A stretch of DNA of 64,000 nt from Streptosporangium violaceochromogenes (lineage in GTDB: Bacteria > Actinomycetota > Actinomycetes > Streptosporangiales > Streptosporangiaceae): positions 310,001 to 374,000 of the forward strand of contig NZ_BNBB01000001.1 of NCBI RefSeq assembly GCF_014654615.1, read 5' to 3'. The notes beneath the pieces are model-generated. The model worked only from the letters and a program-made list of their open reading frames with translations, searched no databases and was not told the DNA's origin. How positions within the stretch are numbered: position 1 is the stretch's first letter; each line of letters begins with the position of its first letter. A program made the position numbers and the translations under genes. Below are positions 8,985 through 18,093 of this stretch, piece after piece.

Positions 8985-10472
8985 ATGCCCAAGTCCGTAC
9001 AGATGCCCCAGCTCGGAGAAAGCGTCACCGAGGGCACCGTCACCCGCTGGCTGAAGAAGGAGGGCGAGCGCGTCGAAGCCGACGAGCCGCTCCTCGAAGT
9101 CTCCACCGACAAGGTCGACACCGAGATCCCGTCCCCGGCCTCCGGCGTCATCACCAAGATCGTCGTCGCCGAGGACGAGACCGTCGAGGTCGGCACCGAG
9201 CTGGCCATCATCGACGAGAACGGGGCCGAGGGCGCCGCTCCCGCCCAGCAGGAGCCCGCCCCCGCGCCGCAGGCCGAGCCCGCCCCGGCCCGGCCGATCT
9301 CCTCGATCCCGCAGCCCGCTCCGCAGACCGCGCCGCAGCCCTCCTCGCAGACCGCGCCCAAGGTTCCCACGCCGGCGCCGTCCCCGGCGCCCGCCCCCGA
9401 GCCCATCAGGGCCCCGGCTCCGCAGACGGCCCCGGCACCCGCTCCGGCTCCGGCTCCGTCCCTCCAGGTCCCGCTGCGCCCGGCTCCCGCCCGGCAGGCC
9501 CCGGCCGAGCCCACCCCCGCCGGCGAGAGCCCCTACGTCACCCCGCTGGTGCGCAAGCTCGCGGCCGAGCACAACGTCGACCTGGAGACGCTGCAGGGCA
9601 CCGGCGTCGGCGGCCGCATCCGCAAGCAGGACGTGCTGGAGGCCGCCCGCAGCCGGCGCGAGCAGGCCGCCGCCCAGGCCCCGCAGGCCACCGCGCCCGC
9701 ACAGGAGCACGCCCCCGCCCCCGAGCCGATCGTGGTGGACACCACGCTGCGCGGCCGTACCGAGAAGATGACGCGCCTGCGTCAGACCATCGCCAAGCGC
9801 ATGGTCGAGTCGCTGCAGACCTCCGCCCAGCTCACCACCGTGGTCGAGGTCGACGTCACCAAGGTCGCGCGGCTACGCGAGCGGGCCAAGGCCGAGTTCC
9901 AGCGGCGTGAGGGCGTCAAGCTCTCGTTCATGCCGTTCTTCGCCCTGGCCACCATCGAGGCGCTCAAGCAGCACCCGAAGCTCAACGCCACGATCAACAG
10001 CGAGACCAACGAGGTCACCTACTTCGACATCGAGCACCTGGGCTTCGCCACCGACACCGAGCGCGGCCTGCTCGTCCCGGTGATCAAGGACGCCGGCGAC
10101 CTCAACATCGCCGGTCTCGCCCGTAAGATCGCCGACCTCGCCGAGCGCACCCGGACCAACAGGGTGAGCCCGGACGAGATCACCGGCGGCACGTTCACGC
10201 TGACCAACACCGGCAGCCGCGGCGCGCTGTTCGACACGCCGATCCTCAACCAGCCGCAGGTCGGCATGCTGGGCACCGGCGCGGTCGTCAAGCGCCCGGT
10301 CGTCCTGGACACCCCGGAGGGCGAGGTCGTCGCCGTCCGCTCGATGGTGTACCTCGCGCTCAGCTACGACCACCGCCTGGTCGACGGCGCCGACGCCGCC
10401 CGCTTCCTGACGACGATCAAGCGCCGCCTGGAGGACGGCCGCTTCGAGAACCACCTGGGGCTGAACATCTGA
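8985..10472 (+). CDS. sucB: Dihydrolipoamide acyltransferase (E2) of 2-oxoglutarate/pyruvate dehydrogenase
   Basis: Transfers succinyl (or acetyl) groups from lipoyl-lysine to CoA in the core of the dehydrogenase complex. The 495-aa protein has one lipoyl domain (residues 1-77, lipoylated Lys in STDKVD), a ~100-residue Ala/Pro linker, an E3-binding domain ([20 protein letters not shown]...GGRIRKQDV) and the catalytic domain ending in YDHRLVDG (HxxxDG). Mycobacterial DlaT has two lipoyl domains; only one is present here. LipA/LipB encoded downstream would supply the lipoyl group. Confidence 0.94.
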   Translation: MPKSVQMPQLGESVTEGTVTRWLKKEGERVEADEPLLEVSTDKVDTEIPSPASGVITKIVVAEDETVEVGTELAIIDENGAEGAAPAQQEPAPAPQAEPAPARPISSIPQPAPQTAPQPSSQTAPKVPTPAPSPAPAPEPIRAPAPQTAPAPAPAPAPSLQVPLRPAPARQAPAEPTPAGESPYVTPLVRKLAAEHNVDLETLQGTGVGGRIRKQDVLEAARSRREQAAAQAPQATAPAQEHAPAPEPIVVDTTLRGRTEKMTRLRQTIAKRMVESLQTSAQLTTVVEVDVTKVARLRERAKAEFQRREGVKLSFMPFFALATIEALKQHPKLNATINSETNEVTYFDIEHLGFATDTERGLLVPVIKDAGDLNIAGLARKIADLAERTRTNRVSPDEITGGTFTLTNTGSRGALFDTPILNQPQVGMLGTGAVVKRPVVLDTPEGEVVAVRSMVYLALSYDHRLVDGADAARFLTTIKRRLEDGRFENHLGLNI

Positions 10473-10486
10473 TCGGATGTCCCCCC

Positions 10487-10521
10487 GGCCGGGCCGGTCC
10501 GCGTCGCGGGCCGGCCCGGCC
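10487..10521 (+). terminator. Terminator-like hairpin after sucB
   Basis: GGCCGGGCCGG (10487-10497) and CCGGCCCGGCC (10511-10521) form a perfect 11-bp stem with a 13-nt loop, 15 nt after the sucB stop. There is no T-run. Confidence 0.65.
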
Positions 10522-10680
10522 CATGTCCGCCCGCCTCCGTCCCGCGCGCGGGCCGCGCCCTCGCCCCGTCCCCTCCCGTTCTGTCCCCTCCCGGATGTGC
10601 CCCGCCCGTTTCCGCACGGGGCGCATCCGGCCACGCCCCGCCGCCGAAGGACCGCATGGGGGTGGCTTAGATTGGGTGAC

Positions 10681-11580
10681 ATGACGATCATCGTGACCGG
10701 CTCCTCGGGGCTGCTGGGCTCGGCGCTCACCGGCGCCCTGCGGGCCGACGGGGTCAGGACGGTGTCCTTGGTACGGCGAAAGCCCCGAGGGCCGGACGAG
10801 TCGTTCTGGGACCCCGCGAAGGGGATCCTGGACCCGGCCGCCCTCGCGGGCGCCACGGCCGTGGTCCACCTCGCCGGGGCCGGCATCGGCGACCGCCGGT
10901 GGAACGACGAGGTCAGGCGCGAGCTGGTCCGCAGCAGGGTGGAGGGCACCGCGACGCTGGTGCGGGCGCTGACCGGGCTCGGGCGGGACAGGCCCGAGGC
11001 GCTGCTGTCGGGTTCGGCCATCGGCTTCTACGGCGACACCGGCGACCGCGAGGTGGACGAGACCTCCCCGCCGGGCGAGGGGTTCCTCGCCCGGGAGGTG
11101 GTCGTGCCCTGGGAGGCGGAGACCGTGCCCGCCGAGGAGGCGGGAATGCGGGTCGCGCGCCTGCGCACCGGCCTGGTGCTGAGCGCCGGCGGCGGCATGC
11201 TCGCCAGGATCCTGCCGGTCTTCAAGCTGGGCCTGGGCGCCCCCCTGGGGTCCGGGAGACAGTACTGGTCGTGGATCGCGATCGACGACTGGGTGTCGGC
11301 CGTACGGCGTGTCCTGGACGATCCCGGCCTTTCCGGCCCGGTGAACCTCACCGCGCCGGAGCCGGTCACCAACGCGGAGTTCACCCGGGCGCTCGGGCGG
11401 GCCCTCTCCCGGCCCGTCATGCCGGTGGCCGTACCCGCCTTCGCGCTGCGCACCGCCCTGGGGGAGTTCGCGCGGGAGGGGGTGCTCACGGGACAGCGGG
11501 TGATCCCCCGGCGCCTGCTCGAAGCAGGCCATACGTTCCGGCATATCCGTCTCGGCGACGCGCTGACGGCCTTACTGTAG
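10681..11580 (+). CDS. TIGR01777 family NAD(P)-binding epimerase
   Basis: A 299-aa extended short-chain dehydrogenase-like protein: Rossmann start MTIIVTGSSGLLGSAL, later VVHLAGAGIGDRRW, SGSAIGFYGDTGDR and the C-terminal VTNAEFTRALGRAL followed by a DUF1731-like tail. The family is conserved in bacteria (Rv2216, YfcH) but its substrate is not known. It sits between sucB and lipB as in mycobacteria, suggesting a link with lipoate/oxoacid metabolism only by context. The ATG at 10681 has TAGATT at 10668-10673, 7 nt upstream, so a leaderless mRNA is likely. Confidence 0.9.
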   Translation: MTIIVTGSSGLLGSALTGALRADGVRTVSLVRRKPRGPDESFWDPAKGILDPAALAGATAVVHLAGAGIGDRRWNDEVRRELVRSRVEGTATLVRALTGLGRDRPEALLSGSAIGFYGDTGDREVDETSPPGEGFLAREVVVPWEAETVPAEEAGMRVARLRTGLVLSAGGGMLARILPVFKLGLGAPLGSGRQYWSWIAIDDWVSAVRRVLDDPGLSGPVNLTAPEPVTNAEFTRALGRALSRPVMPVAVPAFALRTALGEFAREGVLTGQRVIPRRLLEAGHTFRHIRLGDALTALL

Positions 11581-11618
11581 GGTCCCTGTTTTTCGCCGAA
11601 GTCATGGGGAGATCACGT

Positions 11619-12356
11619 ATGGGCAGGTCCGGGCAGTCCCACATCGTCGCCATCGGGGGAGGATCGTTCCGTCTCTCCGAACGCCAGGGGGTCATCGAGG
11701 CGAGCGCGCTGCTGCGCTACACCCTCGACCTGACCGGCCAGGACCGGCCGAGACTGGGCCTGATCGCCACCGCCACCGGCGACGACGCCGAGTGGCTGCT
11801 GAAGATGTACGGGGCGTTTCGCGCCTGGGACGTCGAGATCAGCCACCTGACCGTCTTCCCCATGCCCAACGTCGAAGACCCCCGCGAGTGGATCCTGAGC
11901 CAGGACGCCGTCTACGTCAGCGGCGGCAGCGTGGCCAACCTGGCGGCGCTGTGGCGGCTGCACGGCCTGGACGAGGCGTTCGCCGAGGCCTGGCGCGCGG
12001 GGGTGGTGCTGTCCGGGCAGAGCGCCGGGGCGCTCTGCTGGCACGTGGGCGGCAACACCGACTCCTTCGGGCCGGAACTCCGGGTGTGGACCGACGGCCT
12101 GGGCCTGCTCCCCTACTCGTGCGGCGTCCACTACGACTCCGACCCGCAGCGCCGCGAGCTGCTGCACGCCTCGGTGGCCTCCGGCGAGCTGCCCGGCGGT
12201 TACGCCGCCGACGAGGGCGTGGCGCTTCACTACGTGGGCACCGAGTTCATCCAGGCCGTGAGCGTCGCCCCCCGCGGCTCCGCCTACCGGGTGGAGCACG
12301 ACGGCCAGAACGGGGTGAAGGAGTTCAAGATCGAGCCTCGCCTTCTCACGACTTGA
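11619..12356 (+). CDS. Peptidase E-like protein (family S51)
   Basis: A 245-aa cytosolic serine peptidase fold related to Asp-dipeptidase PepE and cyanophycinase. Visible motifs are HIVAIGGGSF at the N-terminus, the segment DAVYVSGGSVANL and the nucleophile motif LSGQSAGALCW. The substrate cannot be told; S51 enzymes cleave N-terminal Asp dipeptides. The ATG at 11619 is chosen over one at 11604 because GGGGAGA at 11606-11612 is a good ribosome-binding site for it. It lies between the epimerase and lipB genes. Confidence 0.87.
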   Translation: MGRSGQSHIVAIGGGSFRLSERQGVIEASALLRYTLDLTGQDRPRLGLIATATGDDAEWLLKMYGAFRAWDVEISHLTVFPMPNVEDPREWILSQDAVYVSGGSVANLAALWRLHGLDEAFAEAWRAGVVLSGQSAGALCWHVGGNTDSFGPELRVWTDGLGLLPYSCGVHYDSDPQRRELLHASVASGELPGGYAADEGVALHYVGTEFIQAVSVAPRGSAYRVEHDGQNGVKEFKIEPRLLTT

Positions 12357-12384
12357 ACATGAGCGGGTCAACTAGTCTTTGAAC

Positions 12385-13062
12385 GTGACTGAGCTGGCGA
12401 TCGTCCGTCTTGGCGTTGACTTCCCCTATGAGCAGGCATGGGAGCTTCAGCGGCGCATCCACGCCCGCCGCGTGGCCGACGAGATCCCCGACACCTGCCT
12501 GTTGCTCGAACACGCCCCCGTCTACACGGCGGGCAGGCGTACGGCCCCGCACGAGCGGCCCGCCGACGGCACCCCGGTCATCGACGTGGACCGGGGAGGC
12601 CGTATCACCTGGCACGGTCCCGGCCAGCTCGTCGGCTATCCGATCGTCAAGCTCGGGCGGCGCCTGGACGTCGCCTCCTACATGCGCCTTCTGGAGGAGA
12701 CGCTCATCTGTGCCTGCGCCGACTTCGGGGTGCAGGTCGGCCGGGTGGAGGGGCGCGGCGGCGTCTGGGTCGCCGGAGACCCCTCCCACGGCCTTCCCGA
12801 CCGGAAGATCGGTGCGATCGGCATCCGCGTCACCGGGGGCGTGACGATGCACGGCTTCGCCCTCGACTGTTCCAACGACCCGAGCTGGTACACCCGGATC
12901 GTCCCCTGCGGGATCGCCGACGCGGGGGTCTCCTCCCTGTCGGCCGAGACCGGCCGCCGGATCGTCGTCGACGAGGTCATGCCGTACGTCGAAAAGCATC
13001 TGGCCGAGGCCCTCGGCGCCCAGGCGTTCGACCTCCCCGAGGAAGACCTCTTCCGCCGCTAG
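12385..13062 (+). CDS. lipB: Lipoyl(octanoyl) transferase
   Basis: Transfers octanoate from acyl-carrier protein to lipoyl domains, the first step of protein lipoylation. The 225-aa protein has [19 protein letters not shown] (the RGG...HGPGQ motif), KIGAIGIRV with the catalytic Lys, and the conserved [10 protein letters not shown] plus IVPCGI with the catalytic Cys. The GTG start is supported by TAGTCT (12373-12378) 6 nt upstream. LipA, its partner, lies 4 kb downstream, separated by an accessory insert. Confidence 0.95.
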   Translation: MTELAIVRLGVDFPYEQAWELQRRIHARRVADEIPDTCLLLEHAPVYTAGRRTAPHERPADGTPVIDVDRGGRITWHGPGQLVGYPIVKLGRRLDVASYMRLLEETLICACADFGVQVGRVEGRGGVWVAGDPSHGLPDRKIGAIGIRVTGGVTMHGFALDCSNDPSWYTRIVPCGIADAGVSSLSAETGRRIVVDEVMPYVEKHLAEALGAQAFDLPEEDLFRR

Positions 13063-13159
13063 ACCCGCGCGGGCCGCCGTCCGCCGCTGTTCGCCTCCGT
13101 CCGCCGCCGGCCGCCCCGGACGACCGGCCGCCGGAGGTCGCGCGCCTCTTCGACCTCGG

Positions 13160-13189
13160 ACACTATATTGCCGTTGTTGCAATAGTGTG
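13160..13189 (+). promoter_or_regulatory. Palindromic operator candidate upstream of padR-like gene
   Basis: An imperfect inverted repeat, ACACTATATTGC on the left and GTTGCAATAGTGT on the right, centred near 13174. It overlaps possible -10 hexamers (TATATT at 13164-13169 or TAGTGT at 13183-13188) and lies 24 nt before the padR start, a standard place for an autorepressor site. Confidence 0.5.
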
Positions 13190-13212
13190 TGCCACACATT
13201 ATCGTGGCGTGC

Positions 13213-13548
13213 ATGCTGGACGATGAGCTGCTCTCGACACACCTGCAGGAACTCCGCAGAGGCACCGTCGTGCTCGCCTGCCTGCTCATCCTCAGACGGC
13301 CGAACTACGGGTACGCCCTGCTCGACCTGCTCGACCGGCGCGGCTTCGCCGTCGACGCCAACACCCTCTACCCCCTCCTGCGCCGGCTGGAGAAGCAGGG
13401 GCTCCTGACCAGCGACTGGAACACCGGGGAGGCCCGTCCGCGCAAGTTCTACCGCACGAGCGGCAGGGGCGTCGCACTCGCCGACACCCTGAGCCGCGAC
13501 TGGGATGAGCTCGACACCGCACTGCGCACCCTGAAAGGCGAATCATGA
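13213..13548 (+). CDS. PadR family transcriptional regulator
   Basis: A 111-aa winged-helix regulator of the short PadR class: RGTVVLACLLILRRPNYGYALLDLL, then TLYPLLRRLEKQGLL and KFYRTSGRG. PadR proteins repress neighbouring genes until a ligand binds. The ATG at 13213 (MLDDELL) is preferred to a GTG at 13189 inside the palindrome. Its stop overlaps the next gene's ATG by 4 nt, so it is co-translated with the HAAS membrane protein, the usual partner arrangement. Confidence 0.88.
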   Translation: MLDDELLSTHLQELRRGTVVLACLLILRRPNYGYALLDLLDRRGFAVDANTLYPLLRRLEKQGLLTSDWNTGEARPRKFYRTSGRGVALADTLSRDWDELDTALRTLKGES

Positions 13549-14498
13549 CCACCGCGAGCACCCTCACCGACCGCTACGTCGACGCGGCCCTGCGCCATCT
13601 CCCCGCCAGACAGCGCCCCGACATCGAAAGGGAACTGCGCGCCTCGATCGCGGACGCCGTCGAGGACCGGCTCGACGCCGGAGGCGAACCCGCCGAGGCG
13701 GAGCTCGCGGTGCTCACCGGACTCGGCGACCCGGCGCGGCTGGCGGCCGGCTACGCCGACCGCCCGCTTCACCTCATCGGCCCGGCGCTGTACCTCGGCT
13801 ACACGCGCCTGCTGACCGCCCTGCTCGTGACGGTCGTGCCCGCCGCCGCCGCGATCGTCGGGCTCATGCGGGGCCTGCGGGGCGACGTCACCGTCGCGCG
13901 CCTGATCGGCGACGTCCTCGGCGCGGCGCTCACCGCCGGCGTCCACCTCGCCTTCTGGACGACGCTCGTCTTCGTGATCATCGAACGCACCGCCACCGCG
14001 AGGCGGGCCGCGACACGGCCCTGGACCCCCGCCGCGCTCCCGGAGCCGCCCAGCCGCCGCGCCCGGTACGGCGAGCTGATCACCCAGTCCGTCGCGCTGG
14101 TTCTGTTCACGACCTTCATCCTGCTCTCACCGACGGCGACCACCCGGACCGACGCCCACGGCGACCCCGTCGGCATCCTCTCGCCCCGGCTGTGGGAGAG
14201 CGGCGTCGTCTACCTCTTCATCGCCATGGTGATCGTCGCTCTCGGCTTCTCCTTCGCGAAGCACTACCTGCGCTGGAGCGTTCCCCTCGCCGTCGCCGGG
14301 TCCCTCGCCGACATCGCCCCCGCCGTGACGCTGATCTGGCTCGCCGTCACGGACAGGGTGCTCAACCCGGCCTTCGCCGAGGCGGCCGGGTGGTCGCCGG
14401 GCGTGCCGCGCTGGATCACCACGGGGCTCGTCGCGGTCTCCGCCGTCTCGCTCCTCCACACCGTCACCGAAGGGATCACCCGGGCGCGTCACCGCTGA
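13545..14498 (+). CDS. HAAS-domain membrane protein, PadR partner
   Basis: 317 aa. The N-terminal ~75 residues (ALRHLPARQRPDIERELRASIADAVEDR...LGDPARLAAGY) are a HAAS/DUF1700-type signalling segment, commonly encoded directly after PadR regulators. About six membrane helices follow, with a charged Pro-rich loop near residues 155-180. Function unknown; proposed signalling or transport roles for the family are not proven. It overlaps padR by ATGA. Confidence 0.78.
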   Translation: MTTASTLTDRYVDAALRHLPARQRPDIERELRASIADAVEDRLDAGGEPAEAELAVLTGLGDPARLAAGYADRPLHLIGPALYLGYTRLLTALLVTVVPAAAAIVGLMRGLRGDVTVARLIGDVLGAALTAGVHLAFWTTLVFVIIERTATARRAATRPWTPAALPEPPSRRARYGELITQSVALVLFTTFILLSPTATTRTDAHGDPVGILSPRLWESGVVYLFIAMVIVALGFSFAKHYLRWSVPLAVAGSLADIAPAVTLIWLAVTDRVLNPAFAEAAGWSPGVPRWITTGLVAVSAVSLLHTVTEGITRARHR

Positions 14499-14593
14499 GC
14501 GGCCCAGGACCCCGGCCGAACCCCCGTCCCCGACCCCCGCCGGGCGATCGCCGCCGGCGCGATGCCCCCTGCCCGCGGACCGCCCCGATCCAT

Positions 14594-14617
14594 CGTCGAA
14601 ACGTCGAAACGTCGAAA
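14594..14617 (+). repeat. Three tandem CGTCGAAA repeats before oxidoreductase gene
   Basis: CGTCGAAA is repeated three times in direct succession (14594-14617), followed by an A-run and then AGGAAG, the ribosome-binding site for the ATG at 14634. Short exact tandem octamers in a leader could bind a repressor or affect translation. Confidence 0.6.
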
Positions 14618-14633
14618 AAAAGGAAGCACTCTC

Positions 14634-15599
14634 ATGAAAGCGATCGTCTACGACAGGTACGGCCCCGCCGACGTCCTGCGGTACGCCGACGTCCCCACGC
14701 CCACCCCCGGCGACGGCGAGGTCCTCGTGCGGGTCCGCGCGGCCTCGATCAACCACGGCGACCGGGCCGTCATGCACGGTTCCCCCCTCATCGCCCGCCT
14801 CGCGTTCGGGCTCCGGCGCCCGCGGGAGACCGTCCTGGGACGGGACGTCGCCGGAACGGTGGAGGCGGTGGGGGCGAAGGTGACGCGCCTGCGCGTCGGC
14901 GACGAGGTGTTCGGCGAGATGAACCAGCGGGGTTTCGCCGAGTACGTGACGGCGCCGGAGGCGCACCTGGCCTCCAAACCCGCCGGTGTGACGTTCGAGC
15001 AGGCGGCCACCCTGCCGGTGGCGGCGACGAGCGCGCTGCAGGCGCTGCGGCTCGGCGGGGCGGGCCCCGGCCGGACGGTGCTCGTCAACGGGGCCTCCGG
15101 CGGGGTCGGCACCTTCGCCGTGCAGATCGCCGCGGCCCTCGGCGCGGAGGTCACCGGCGTCTGCGCCACCCGCAACGTGGACCTGGTGGGCTCGATCGGC
15201 GCCCACCACGTGATCGACTACACCCGCGAGGACGTCACCCGGGGAACGCGCCGGTTCGACGTCATCGTCGACCTCGCGGGCAACCACCCGCTCTCCGCGT
15301 TCCGCCGGCTGCTCACACCGAAGGGGATCTACGTCTCCTCCAGCGGCGCCGGCGGCCCGGTGTTCGGCCCCCTGCCCCGCCTGCTCGCCGCCGCCGTACT
15401 CTCGCCGTTCTCATCCCGGAAGCTCCGCGGGCTGTACGCCAGGCGCGACCTCGCGGACTTCGCCCACCTCGCCGAACTCGTCGCGACCGGCAAGGTCACC
15501 CCGGTGATCGAACGGACCTGTCCCCTGAGCGAGACCGCCGAGGCCGTCCGCCGCCTGGAGACCGACCACGCCCGCGGCAAAATCGTCCTCACGGTGTGA
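14634..15599 (+). CDS. NADPH-dependent zinc-free quinone oxidoreductase (MDR superfamily)
   Basis: A 321-aa medium-chain dehydrogenase/reductase without the zinc ligands: a GroES-like domain (MKAIVYDRYGPADVLRY...VGDEVFGE) and a Rossmann domain with VLVNGASGGVGTFAVQIA and TGVCATRNVDLV. Family members reduce quinones or activated enones with NADPH. The ATG is supported by AGGAAG ~10 nt upstream. It follows the PadR/HAAS pair on the same strand after 135 nt, so it may or may not be co-regulated. Confidence 0.87.
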   Translation: MKAIVYDRYGPADVLRYADVPTPTPGDGEVLVRVRAASINHGDRAVMHGSPLIARLAFGLRRPRETVLGRDVAGTVEAVGAKVTRLRVGDEVFGEMNQRGFAEYVTAPEAHLASKPAGVTFEQAATLPVAATSALQALRLGGAGPGRTVLVNGASGGVGTFAVQIAAALGAEVTGVCATRNVDLVGSIGAHHVIDYTREDVTRGTRRFDVIVDLAGNHPLSAFRRLLTPKGIYVSSSGAGGPVFGPLPRLLAAAVLSPFSSRKLRGLYARRDLADFAHLAELVATGKVTPVIERTCPLSETAEAVRRLETDHARGKIVLTV

Positions 15600-15895
15600 T
15601 CTCCGGCGCTTTTCATCCCCCGCGTTCGCGCCGTGGAAAAGAATGGGAAAAACCGATCAGACCCCGGAAGACGTCGAACGGTGACAGGATAGGTGATCAG
15701 GCGAGACATTTCGGGGGTGAAAGACGGTTCGCGATGAACCGCCCCTGTCCGGGAGGCGGCGCCCGCTTCAGGGGTTTCCGTCGAAGGCGACCGGCATGTG
15801 GACCGGGTCGAATGTGCTCATCTCGCCGAGAGCAAGCGCACATGAAATCTCAACGGGGACCTTCGCGTCCAGGGATCAATCCCGGAGACCGCTTC

Positions 15896-16810
15896 ATGAC
15901 CTCTGCTCACCGCCTCGGACCGGCAATGACCTTGGGATTTTTCCTCGCTCCCGCGCTTCTTTCGACCGGATGCTCCGGCGATCCGGGCCCACCCCCCGGG
16001 GACACGAGGCTCGCCGCGGCGCTCATCGTTCCCGACGACTCCCGCAGACTGTTGACAAACGCCGAATTATTCCTGCTGAGCAGATGCATGCGAAGAAACG
16101 GTTTCAGATACACATACCCTCTGATCGGACCGGACGAGAAGTTCTCCGACCCCATGGAAAGGGAGCTGCGCCGCGACGACGTGGAGAAGGCCCGCAGAGA
16201 AGGGTACGGCATCTCGGACCCCTGGCCCGAGAAAGCCAGCCACCGCTTCGACCGACAGGAGGAGTACCGGAGAAGCCTGACGAAGCGGCAGCGGGAAAAA
16301 TATGAGATCGCTCTGTACGGCCGTCCCGGCGCCCGGACGATCAAGACCGAGATACCAGGTTTCTTAACGGCTTCCGCCCCCACAGAAGGCTGCATGGCCG
16401 AGGCCCAGGGGGAACTGTATGGTGACTGCAACAGGTGGTTCAGGGTGAGCACGTTTGTCCACACCAGATTCAAGGCCATCGGTGAAAGAACGAAAGCGGA
16501 TCCAAAATACATCGGTGTCACCCGCGACTGGCAGACCTGCATGGCCAAAAAGGGGTATGCCTACAAGGATTTCAGTGAGGTTACCCACGACTCCTTGGAC
16601 AAGTTCTCCGGACGGCCGGAAAAGAAGCGGGAAGAGATAAGACTCGCGGTGGACGACGCCGAGTGTGACCGTCAGGTCGGCCGCTCAAAAGTCCACAGGG
16701 GGCTGTTCGACAAATACACCCAAGCATGGGCGAAGCAGAACGAAGCCAACGTCATCGCCTACCGGGACCTGACCGCCCAGGCGGTTCAGCGCGCCAAACC
16801 CCTGGTCTGA
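15896..16810 (+). CDS. Secreted lipoprotein of unknown function
   Basis: 304 aa. The signal peptide ([22 protein letters not shown]) ends in the lipobox STGC, so the mature protein should be membrane-anchored. The rest is charged and soluble, with several Cys (RCMRRNG, EGCMAEA, YGDCNRW, WQTCMAK, AECDRQ) that could form disulfides outside the cell. I do not recognise a domain, though the pattern resembles actinomycete lipoproteins with scattered CMxxxG units. Base composition is clearly less GC-rich (TTATTC, TTCTTAACGG, AAAATAC) than neighbours, hinting at transfer. GGAGA precedes the ATG. Confidence 0.72.
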   Translation: MTSAHRLGPAMTLGFFLAPALLSTGCSGDPGPPPGDTRLAAALIVPDDSRRLLTNAELFLLSRCMRRNGFRYTYPLIGPDEKFSDPMERELRRDDVEKARREGYGISDPWPEKASHRFDRQEEYRRSLTKRQREKYEIALYGRPGARTIKTEIPGFLTASAPTEGCMAEAQGELYGDCNRWFRVSTFVHTRFKAIGERTKADPKYIGVTRDWQTCMAKKGYAYKDFSEVTHDSLDKFSGRPEKKREEIRLAVDDAECDRQVGRSKVHRGLFDKYTQAWAKQNEANVIAYRDLTAQAVQRAKPLV

Positions 16811-17015
16811 CAGCGCCCTTCCCACACCTGGTCTCTCCGCGTCCCCCGACATCCCCCGGCATCCCTCGGTTTCTCCCGGCACCGGCGAACCCGCCCCCAG
16901 CGGCCATGCGCGAAGAACGGCCCTCACGACCCGCGCCGCAGAGGCCGCGGGCGGGCGGGTGCGTGACGGGGTTGGGCGGGCGGGGCCTCGTGCGGGGCCA
17001 CGACCCCATGGGACA

Positions 17016-17021
17016 TAAGCT
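17016..17021 (+). promoter_or_regulatory. Leaderless -10 box of lipA
   Basis: TAAGCT lies 7 nt before the GTG at 17029, which sets the start codon for lipA among several in-frame candidates. Confidence 0.6.
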
Positions 17022-17028
17022 GAATCCT

Positions 17029-17958
17029 GTGACCGTTGCTCCTGAAGGCCGAAAGCTCCTCCGCCTGGAGGTCCGCAACAGCCAGACCCCCATCGAGCGC
17101 AAACCTCCGTGGATCAAGACCCGGCTGAAGACCGGGCCCGAGTACACCGAGCTGAAGTCGCTGGTGCGGCGTGAGGGTCTGCACACCGTGTGCGAAGAGG
17201 CGGGCTGCCCCAACATCTACGAGTGCTGGGAGGACCGCGAGGCGACGTTCCTCATCGGCGGCGACCAGTGCACCCGGCGCTGCGACTTCTGCCAGATCGA
17301 CACCGGCAAGCCCGCCGAGTACGACACCGACGAGCCCCGCAGGGTCGCCGAGTCGGTCAGGCAGATGGGCCTGCGCTACGCCACGGTGACCGGGGTGGCC
17401 CGCGACGACCTGCCCGACGGCGGTGCCTGGCTGTACGCCGAGACCGCCCGGCAGATCCACACGCTGCTGCCCGGGTGCGGCGTCGAGCTGCTGGTGCCCG
17501 ACTTCAACGGCGACCAGGGCCAGCTGGAGGAGGTCTTCTCGGCCGAGCCCGAGGTGTTCGCGCACAACATCGAGACGGTGCCGCGGATCTTCAAGCGCAT
17601 CCGCCCGGCGTTCCGCTACGAGCGGTCCCTTGAGGTGATCACCAAGGCCCGGCGGGCCGGGCTGGTGACCAAGTCCAACCTGATCCTGGGGATGGGCGAG
17701 GAGCGCGAGGAGGTCGTCCAGGCCATGCGCGACCTCCACGAGGCCGGGTGCGACCTGCTGACCGTCACCCAGTACCTCCGCCCCACCCCGCGCCACCACC
17801 CGGTGGACCGCTGGGTGAAGCCCGAGGAGTTCGTGGAGCTCCAGAAGGAGGCCGAGGCCATCGGTTTCGCCGGGGTGCTGTCCGGCCCGCTGGTCCGCTC
17901 CTCCTACCGGGCGGGCCGGCTGTACCAGCAGGCCATCGCGGCCCGCAGGCCCGTCTGA
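17029..17958 (+). CDS. lipA: Lipoyl synthase
   Basis: A radical-SAM enzyme inserting two sulfurs into the octanoyl chain delivered by LipB. The 309-aa protein has the auxiliary cluster motif [12 protein letters not shown], the radical-SAM motif CTRRCDFC and the C-terminal RSSYRAG serine motif; all cluster ligands are present. Length is normal. Its own leaderless promoter fits the separation from lipB by an insert. A hairpin follows at 18008. Confidence 0.96.
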   Translation: MTVAPEGRKLLRLEVRNSQTPIERKPPWIKTRLKTGPEYTELKSLVRREGLHTVCEEAGCPNIYECWEDREATFLIGGDQCTRRCDFCQIDTGKPAEYDTDEPRRVAESVRQMGLRYATVTGVARDDLPDGGAWLYAETARQIHTLLPGCGVELLVPDFNGDQGQLEEVFSAEPEVFAHNIETVPRIFKRIRPAFRYERSLEVITKARRAGLVTKSNLILGMGEEREEVVQAMRDLHEAGCDLLTVTQYLRPTPRHHPVDRWVKPEEFVELQKEAEAIGFAGVLSGPLVRSSYRAGRLYQQAIAARRPV

Positions 17959-18007
17959 CCCGTTTCCCCGGAAGACCGCGCCTCGCGGGGCGCGGGGTTC
18001 CGGGGTC

Positions 18008-18029
18008 GGCCGTCCCGCCCGGGACGGCC
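18008..18029 (+). terminator. Terminator-like hairpin after lipA
   Basis: GGCCGTCCC (18008-18016) pairs with GGGACGGCC (18021-18029) around a 4-nt loop, ~50 nt after the lipA stop. Confidence 0.6.
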
Positions 18030-18093
18030 GGGCGGCGGCGGAACGTCGGTCACGTTTTCACTTCTCGACTCCAGGATTTGTATCCTTCAGGAC

